From: Nemertoderma westbladi
Lineage: Eukaryota; Xenacoelomorpha; Nemertodermatida; Nemertodermatidae
Direction of reading: 5' to 3'
Assembly: GCA_032718475.1 (NCBI GenBank)
Contig: JAUCBJ010002551.1
Span: 1 to 64,000 of the forward strand
Length of the DNA: 64,000 bases
Shown: in pieces, positions 26,201 to 35,200 of the stretch
How positions within the stretch are numbered: the first letter of the stretch is position 1
Layout of the letters: every line of letters begins with the position of its first letter
Notes under the pieces: model-generated
What the model was told of the DNA's origin: nothing
Seen by the model: the letters and a program-made list of their open reading frames with translations, nothing else
Database searches by the model: none
Made by a program: the position numbers and the translations under genes

Positions 26201-29200
26201 GGAGTAATTAAGGAGTACGAGATGAACTTCAGTTAGTGAGTGGAACCAACGTGGAGCGGATTAAGTTAGGAGTACGATATGAACTTCAGTTAGTGAGTGG
26301 AACCAACGTGGAGCGGAGTAAGTAAAGAGTACGAGATGAACTTCAGTTAGTGAGTGGAACCAACGTGGACCGGAGTAATTAAGGAGTACGAGATGAACTT
26401 CAGTTAGTGAGTGGAACCAACGTAGAGCGGAGTAAGTAAGGAGTACGAGATGAACTTCAGTTAGTGAGTGGAACCAACGTGGAGCGGAGTAAGTAAGGAG
26501 TACGAGATGAACTTCAGTTAGTGAGTGGAACCAACGTAGAGCGGAGTAAGTAAGGAGTACGAGATGAACTTCAGTTAGTGAGTGGAACCAACGTGGAGCG
26601 GAGTAAGTAAGGAGTACGAGATGAACTTCAGTTAGTGAGTGGAACCAACGTGGACCGGAGTAAGTAAGGAGTACGAGATGAACTTCAGTTAGTGAGTGGA
26701 ACCAACGTGGACCGGAGTAAGTAAGGAGTATGAGATGAACTTCAGTTAGTGAGTGGAACCAACGTGGAGCGGAGTAAGTAAGGAGACGAGATGAACTTCA
26801 GTTAGTGAGTGGAACCAACGTGGAGCGGAGTAAGTAAGGAGTACGAGATGAACTTCAGTTAGTGAGTGGAACCAAAGTGGAGCGGAGTAAGTAAGGAGTA
26901 CGAGATGAACTTCAGTTAGTGAGTGGAACCAACGTGGAGCGGAGTATTTAAGGAGTACGAGATGAACTTCAGTTAGTGAGTGGAACCAAAGTGGAGCGGA
27001 GTAAGTAAGGAGTATGAGATGAACTTCAGTTAGTGAGTGGAACCAACGTAGAGCGGAGTAAGTAAGGAGTACGAGATGAACTTCAGTTAGTGAGTGGAAC
27101 CAACGTGGAGCGGAGTAAGTAAGGAGTACGAGATGAACTTCAGTTAGTGAGTGGAACCAACGTGGAGCGGAGTAAGTAAGGAGTACGAGATGAACTTCAG
27201 TTAGTGAGTGGAACCAACGTGGAGCGGAGTAAGAGATGAACTTCAGTTAGTGAGTGGAACCAACGTGGAGCGGAGTAAGTTAGTAGTACGAGATGAACTT
27301 CAGTTAGTGAGTGGAACCAACGTGGAGCGGAGTAAGAGATGAACTTCAGTTAGTGAGTGGAACCAACGTGGAGCGGAGTAAGTTATGAGTACGAGATGAA
27401 CTTCAGTTAGTGAGTGGAACCAACGTGGAGCGGAGTAAGTAAGGAGTACGAGATGAACTTCAGTTAGTGAGTGGAACCAACGTGGAGCGGAGTAAGTAAG
27501 GAGTACGAGATGAACTTCAGTTAGTGAGTGGAACCAACGTTGAGCGGAGTAAGTAAGGAGTACGAGATGAACTTCAGTTAGTGAGTGGAACAAACGTGGA
27601 GCGGAGTAAGTAAGGAGTATGAGATGAACTTCAGTTAGTGAGTGGAACCAACGTGGAGCGGAGTAAGTAAGGAGTACGAGATGAACTTCAGTTAGTGAGT
27701 GGAACCAACGTTGAGCGGAGTAAGTAAGGAGTACGAGATAAACTTCAGTTAGTGAGTGGAACAAACGTGGAGCGGAGTAAGTAAGGAGTATGAGATGAAC
27801 TTCAGTTAGTGAGTGGAACCAACGTGGAGCGGAGTAAGTAAGGAGTACGAGATGAACTTCAGTTAGTGAGTGGAACAAACGTGGAGCGGAGTAAGTAAGG
27901 AGTATGAGATGAACTTCAGTTAGTGAGTGGAACCAACGTGGAGCGGAGTAAGTAAGGAGTACGAGATGAACTTCAGTTAGTGAGTGGAACCAACGTGGAG
28001 CGGAGTAAGAGATGAACTTCAGTTAGTGAGTGGAACCAACGTGGAGCGGAGTAAGTTATGAGTACGAGATGAACTTCAGTTAGTGAGTGGAACCAACGTG
28101 GAGCGGAGTAAGTAAGGAGTACGAGATGAACTTCAGTTAGTGAGTGGAACCAACGTGGAGCGGAGTAAGTAAGGAGTACGAGATGAACTTCAGTTAGTGA
28201 GTGGAACCAACGTTGAGCGGAGTAAGTAAGGAGTACGAGATGAACTTCAGTTAGTGAGTGGAACAAACGTGGAGCGGAGTAAGTAAGGAGTATGAGATGA
28301 ACTTCAGTTAGTGAGTGGAACCAACGTGGAGCGGAGTAAGTAAGGAGTACGAGATGAACTTCAGTTAGTGAGTGGAACCAACGTGGAGCGGAGTAAGTAA
28401 GGAGTACGAGATGAACTTCAGATAGTGAGTGGAACCAACGTGGAGCGGAGTAAGTAAGGAGTACGAGATGAACTTCAGTTAGTGAGTGGAACCAACGTGG
28501 AGCGGAGTAAGTAAGGAGTACGAGATGAACTTCAGTTAGTGAGTGGAACCAACGTGGACCGGAGTAAGTAAGGAGTACGAGATGAACTTCAGTTAGTGAG
28601 TGGAACCAACGTGGACCGGAGTAAGTAAGGAGTATGAGATGAACTTCAGTTAGTGAGTGGAACCAACGTGGAGCGGAGTAAGTAAGGAGACGAGATGAAC
28701 TTCAGTTAGTGAGTGGAACCAACGTGGAGCGGAGTAAGTAAGGAGTACGAGATGAACTTTAGTTAGTGAGTGGAACCAAAGTGGAGCGGAGTAAGTAAGG
28801 AGTACGAGATGAACTTCAGTTAGTGAGTGGAACCAACGTGGAGCGGAGTAAGAGATGAACTTCAGTTAGTGAGTGGAACCAAAGTGGAGCGGAGTAAGTA
28901 AGGAGTATGAGATGAACTTCAGTTAGTGAGTGGAACCAACGTAGAGCGGAGTAAGTAAGGAGTACGAGATGAACTTCAGTTAGTGAGTGGAACCAACGTG
29001 GAGCGGATTAAGTTAGGAGTACGAGATGAACTTCAGTTAGTGAGTGGAACCAACGTGGAGCGGAGTAAGTAAGGAGTACGAGATGAACTTCGGTTAGAGA
29101 GTGGAACCAACGTGGAGCGGAGTAAGTAAGGAGTACGAGATGAACTTCAGTTAGTGAGTGGAACCAACGTGGAGCGGAGTAAGTAAGGAGTACGAGATGA

Positions 29201-32200
29201 ACTTCAGTTAGTGAGTGGAACCAACGTGGAGCGGAGTATTTAAGGAGTACGAGATGAACTTCAGTTAGTGAGTGGAACCAACGTGGAGCGGAGTAAGTTA
29301 TGAGTACGAGATGAACTTCAGTTAGTGAGTGGAACCAACGTGGAGCGGAATAAGTAAGGAGTACGAGATGAACTTCGGTTAGTGAGTGGAACCAAAGTGG
29401 AGCGGAGTAATTAAGGAGTACGAGATGAACTTCAGTTAGTGAGTGGAACCAACGTGGAGCGGAGTAAGTAAGGAGTACGAGATGAACTTCAGTTAGTGAG
29501 TGGAACAAACGTGGAGCGGAGTAAGTAAGGAGTATGAGATGAACTTCAGTTAGTGAGTGGAACCAACGTGGAGCGGAGTAAGTAAGGAGTACGAGATGAA
29601 CTTCAGTTAGTGAGTGGAACCAACGTGGAGCGGAGTAAGTAAGGAGTACGAGATGAACTTCAGATAGTGAGTGGAACCAACGTGGAGCGGAGTAAGTAAG
29701 GAGTACGAGATGAACTTCAGTTAGTGAGTGGAACCAACGTGGAGCGGAGTAAGTAAGGAGTACGAGATGAACTTCAGTTAGTGAGTGGAACCAACGTGGA
29801 CCGGAGTAAGTAAGGAGTACGAGATGAACTTCAGTTAGTGAGTGGAACCAACGTGGACCGGAGTAAGTAAGGAGTATGAGATGAACTTCAGTTAGTGAGT
29901 GGAACCAACGTGGAGCGGAGTAAGTAAGGAGACGAGATGAACTTCAGTTAGTGAGTGGAACCAACGTGGAGCGGAGTAAGTAAGGAGTACGAGATGAACT
30001 TTAGTTAGTGAGTGGAACCAAAGTGGAGCGGAGTAAGTAAGGAGTACGAGATGAACTTCAGTTAGTGAGTGGAACCAACGTGGAGCGGAGTAAGAGATGA
30101 ACTTCAGTTAGTGAGTGGAACCAAAGTGGAGCGGAGTAAGTAAGGAGTATGAGATGAACTTCAGTTAGTGAGTGGAACCAACGTAGAGCGGAGTAAGTAA
30201 GGAGTACGAGATGAACTTCAGTTAGTGAGTGGAACCAACGTGGAGCGGATTAAGTTAGGAGTACGAGATGAACTTCAGTTAGTGAGTGGAACCAACGTGG
30301 AGCGGAGTAAGTAAGGAGTACGAGATGAACTTCGGTTAGAGAGTGGAACCAACGTGGAGCGGAGTAAGTAAGGAGTACGAGATGAACTTCAGTTAGTGAG
30401 TGGAACCAACGTGGAGCGGAGTAAGTAAGGAGTACGAGATGAACTTCAGTTAGTGAGTGGAACCAACGTGGAGCGGAGTATTTAAGGAGTACGAGATGAA
30501 CTTCAGTTAGTGAGTGGAACCAACGTGGAGCGGAGTAAGTTATGAGTACGAGATGAACTTCAGTTAGTGAGTGGAACCAACGTGGAGCGGAATAAGTAAG
30601 GAGTACGAGATGAACTTCGGTTAGTGAGTGGAACCAAAGTGGAGCGGAGTAATTAAGGAGTACGAGATGAACTTCAGTTAGTGAGTGGAACCAACGTGGA
30701 GCGGAGTAAGTTATGAGTACGAGATGAACTTCAGTTAGTGAGTGGAACCAACGTGGAGCGGAATAAGTAAGGAGTACGAGATGAACTTCGGTTAGTGAGT
30801 GGAACCAAAGTGGAGCGGAGTAATTAAGGAGTACGAGATGAACTTCAGTTAGTGAGTGGAACCAACGTGGAGCGGATTAAGTTAGGAGTACGATATGAAC
30901 TTCAGTTAGTGAGTGGAACCAACGTGGAGCGGAGTAAGTAAAGAGTACGAGATGAACTTCAGTTAGTGAGTGGAACCAACGTGGACCGGAGTAATTAAGG
31001 AGTACGAGATGAACTTCAGTTAGTGAGTGGAACCAACGTAGAGCGGAGTAAGTAAGGAGTACGAGATGAACTTCAGTTAGTGAGTGGAACCAACGTGGAG
31101 CGGAGTAAGTAAGGAGTACGAGATGAACTTCAGTTAGTGAGTGGAACCAACATGGACCGGAGTAATTAAGGAGTACGAGATGAACTTCAGTTAGTGAGTG
31201 GAACCAACGTGGAGCGGAGTAAGTAAGGAGTACGAGATGAACTTCAGTTAGTGAGTGGAACCAACGTAGAGCGGAGTAAGTAAGGAGTACGAGATGAACT
31301 TCAGTTAGTGAGTGGAACCAACGTGGAGCGGATTAAGTTAGGAGTACGAGATGAACTTCAGTTAGTGAGTGGAACCAACGTGGAGCGGAGTAAGTAAGGA
31401 GTACGAGATGAACTTCGGTTAGAGAGTGGAACCAACGTGGAGCGGAGTAAGTAAGGAGTACGAGATGAACTTCAGTTAGTGAGTGGAACCAACGTGGAGC
31501 GGAGTAAGTAAGGAGTACGAGATGAACTTCAGTTAGTGAGTGGAACCAACGTGGAGCGGAGTATTTAAGGAGTACGAGATGAACTTCAGTTAGTGAGTGG
31601 AACCAACGTGGAGCGGAGTAAGTTATGAGTACGAGATGAACTTCAGTTAGTGAGTGGAACCAACGTGGAGCGGAATAAGTAAGGAGTACGAGATGAACTT
31701 CGGTTAGTGAGTGGAACCAAAGTGGAGCGGAGTAATTAAGGAGTACGAGATGAACTTCAGTTAGTGAGTGGAACCAACGTGGAGCGGAGTAAGTTATGAG
31801 TACGAGATGAACTTCAGTTAGTGAGTGGAACCAACGTGGAGCGGAATAAGTAAGGAGTACGAGATGAACTTCGGTTAGTGAGTGGAACCAAAGTGGAGCG
31901 GAGTAATTAAGGAGTACGAGATGAACTTCAGTTAGTGAGTGGAACCAACGTGGAGCGGATTAAGTTAGGAGTACGATATGAACTTCAGTTAGTGAGTGGA
32001 ACCAACGTGGAGCGGAGTAAGTAAAGAGTACGAGATGAACTTCAGTTAGTGAGTGGAACCAACGTGGACCGGAGTAATTAAGGAGTACGAGATGAACTTC
32101 AGTTAGTGAGTGGAACCAACGTAGAGCGGAGTAAGTAAGGAGTACGAGATGAACTTCAGTTAGTGAGTGGAACCAACGTGGAGCGGAGTAAGTAAGGAGT

Positions 32201-35200
32201 ACGAGATGAACTTCAGTTAGTGAGTGGAACCAACGTGGACCGGAGTAATTAAGGAGTACGAGATGAACTTCAGTTAGTGAGTGGAACCAACGTGGAGCGG
32301 AGTAAGTAAGGAGTACGAGATGAACTTCAGTTAGTGAGTGGAACCAACGTGGAGCGGAGTAAGTTAGGAGTACGAGATGAACTTCAGTTAGTGAGTGGAA
32401 CCAACGTGGAGCGGAGTAAGTAAGGAGTACGAGATGAACTTCAGTTAGTGAGTGGAACCAACGTGGAGCGGAGTAAGTAAGGAGTACGAGATGAACTTCA
32501 GTTAGTGAGTGGAACCAACGTGGAGCGGAGTAAGTAAGGAGTACGAGATGAACTTCAGTTAGTGAGTGGAACCAACGTGGAGCGGAGTAAGTAAGGAGTA
32601 CGAGATGAACTTCAGTTAGTGAGTGGAACCAACGTGGAGCGGAGTAAGTAAGGAGTACGAGATGAACTTCAGTTAGTGAGTGGAACCAACGTGGAGCGGA
32701 GTAAGTAAGGAGTACGAGATGAACTTCAGTTAGTGAGTGGAACCAACGTGGAGCGGAGTAAGTAAGGAGTACGAGATGAACTTCAGTTAGTGAGTGGAAC
32801 CAACGTGGAACGGAGTAAGTAAGGAGTACGAGATGAACTTCAGTTAGTGAGTGGAACCAACGTGGACCGGAGTAATTAAGGAGTACGAGATGAACTTCAG
32901 TTAGTGAGTGGAACCAACGTGGAGCGGAGTAAGTAAGGAGTACGAGATGAATTTCAGTTAGTGAGTGGAACCAACGTGGAAAGGAGTAAGTAAGGAGTAC
33001 GAGATGAACTTCAGTTAGTGAGTGGAACCAACGTGGACCGGAGTAATTAAGGAGTACGAGATGAACTTCAGTTATTGAGTGGAACCAACGTGGAGCGGAG
33101 TAAGTAAGGAGTACGAGATGAATTTCAGTTAGTGAGTGGAACCAACGTGGAAAGGAGTAAGTAAGGAGTACGAGATGAACTTCAGTTAGTGAGTGGAACC
33201 AACGTGGAGCGGAGTAAGTAAGGAGTACGAGATGAACTTCAGTTAGTGAGTGGAACCAACGTGGAGCGGAGTAAGTAAGGAGTACGAGATGAACTTCAGT
33301 TAGTGAGTGGAACCAACGTGGAGCGGAGTAAGTAAGGAGTACGAGATGAACTTCAGTTAGTGAGTGGAACCAACGTGGAGCGGAGTAAGTAAGGAGTACG
33401 AGATGAACTTCAGTTAGTGAGTGGAACCAACGTGGAGCGGAGTAAGTAAGGAGTACGAGATGAACTTCAGTTAGTGAGTGGAACCAACGTGGAGCGGAGT
33501 AAGTAAGGAGTACGAGATGAACTTCAGTTAGTGAGTGGAACCAACGTGGAGCGGAGTAAGTAAGGAGTATGAGATGAACTTCAGTAACCAACGTGGAGCG
33601 GAGTAAGTAAGGAGTACGAGATGAACTTCAGTTAGTGAGTGGAACCAACGTGGAGCGGAGTAAGTAAGGAGTACGAGATGAACTTCAGTTAGTGAGTGGA
33701 ACCAACGTGGAGCGGAGTAAGTAAGGAGTACGAGATGAACTTCAGTTAGTGAGTGGAACCAACGTGGAGCGGAGTAAGTAAGGAGTACGAGATGAACTTC
33801 AGTTAGTGAGTGGAACCAACGTGGAGCGGAGTAAGTAAGGAGTATGAGATGAACTTCAGTTAGTGAGTGGAACCAACGTGGAGCGGAGTAAGTAAGGAGT
33901 ACGAGATGAACTTCAGTTAGTGAGTGGAACCAACGTGGAGCGGAGTAAGTAAGGAGTACGAGATGAACTTCAGTTAGTGAGTGGAACCAACGTGGAGCGG
34001 AGTAAGTAAGGAGTACGAGATGAACTTCAGTTAGTGAGTGGAACCAACGTGGAGCGGAGTAAGTAAGGAGTATGAGATGAACTTCAGTTAGTGAGTGGAA
34101 CCAACGTGGAGCGGAGTAAGTTATGAGTACGAGATGAACTTCAGTTAGTGAGTGGAACCAACGTGGAGCGGAATAAGTAAGGAGTACGAGATGAACTTCG
34201 GTTAGTGAGTGGAACCAAAGTGGAGCGGAGTAATTAAGGAGTACGAGATGAACTTCAGTTAGTGAGTGGAACCAACGTGGAGCGGAGTAAGTTATGAGTA
34301 CGAGATGAACTTCAGTTAGTGAGTGGAACCAACGTGGAGCGGAATAAGTAAGGAGTACGAGATGAACTTCGGTTAGTGAGTGGAACCAAAGTGGAGCGGA
34401 GTAATTAAGGAGTACGAGATGAACTTCAGTTAGTGAGTGGAACCAACGTGGAGCGGATTAAGTTAGGAGTACGATATGAACTTCAGTTAGTGAGTGGAAC
34501 CAACGTGGAGCGGAGTAAGTAAAGAGTACGAGATGAACTTCAGTTAGTGAGTGGAACCAACGTGGACCGGAGTAATTAAGGAGTACGAGATGAACTTCAG
34601 TTAGTGAGTGGAACCAACGTAGAGCGGAGTAAGTAAGGAGTACGAGATGAACTTCAGTTAGTGAGTGGAACCAACGTGGAGCGGAGTAAGTAAGGAGTAC
34701 GAGATGAACTTCAGTTAGTGAGTGGAACCAACATGGACCGGAGTAATTAAGGAGTACGAGATGAACTTCAGTTAGTGAGTGGAACCAACGTGGAGCGGAG
34801 TAAGTAAGGAGTACGAGATGAACTTCAGTTAGTGAGTGGAACCAACGTAGAGCGGAGTAAGTTAGGAGTACGAGATGAACTTCAGTTAGTGAGTGGAACC
34901 AACGTGGAGCGGAGTAAGTAAGGAGTACGAGATGAACTTCAGTTAGTGAGTGGAACCAACGTGGAGCGGAGTAAGTAAGGAGTACGAGATGAACTTCAGT
35001 TAGTGAGTGGAACCAACGTGGAGCGGAGTAAGTAAGGAGTACGAGATGAATTTCAGTTAGTGAGTGGAACCAACGTGGAAAGGAGTAAGTAAGGAGTACG
35101 AGATGAACTTCAGTTAGTGAGTGGAACCAACGTGGAGCGGAGTAAGTAAGGAGTACGAGATGAACTTCAGTTAGTGAGTGGAACCAACGTGGAGCGGAGT

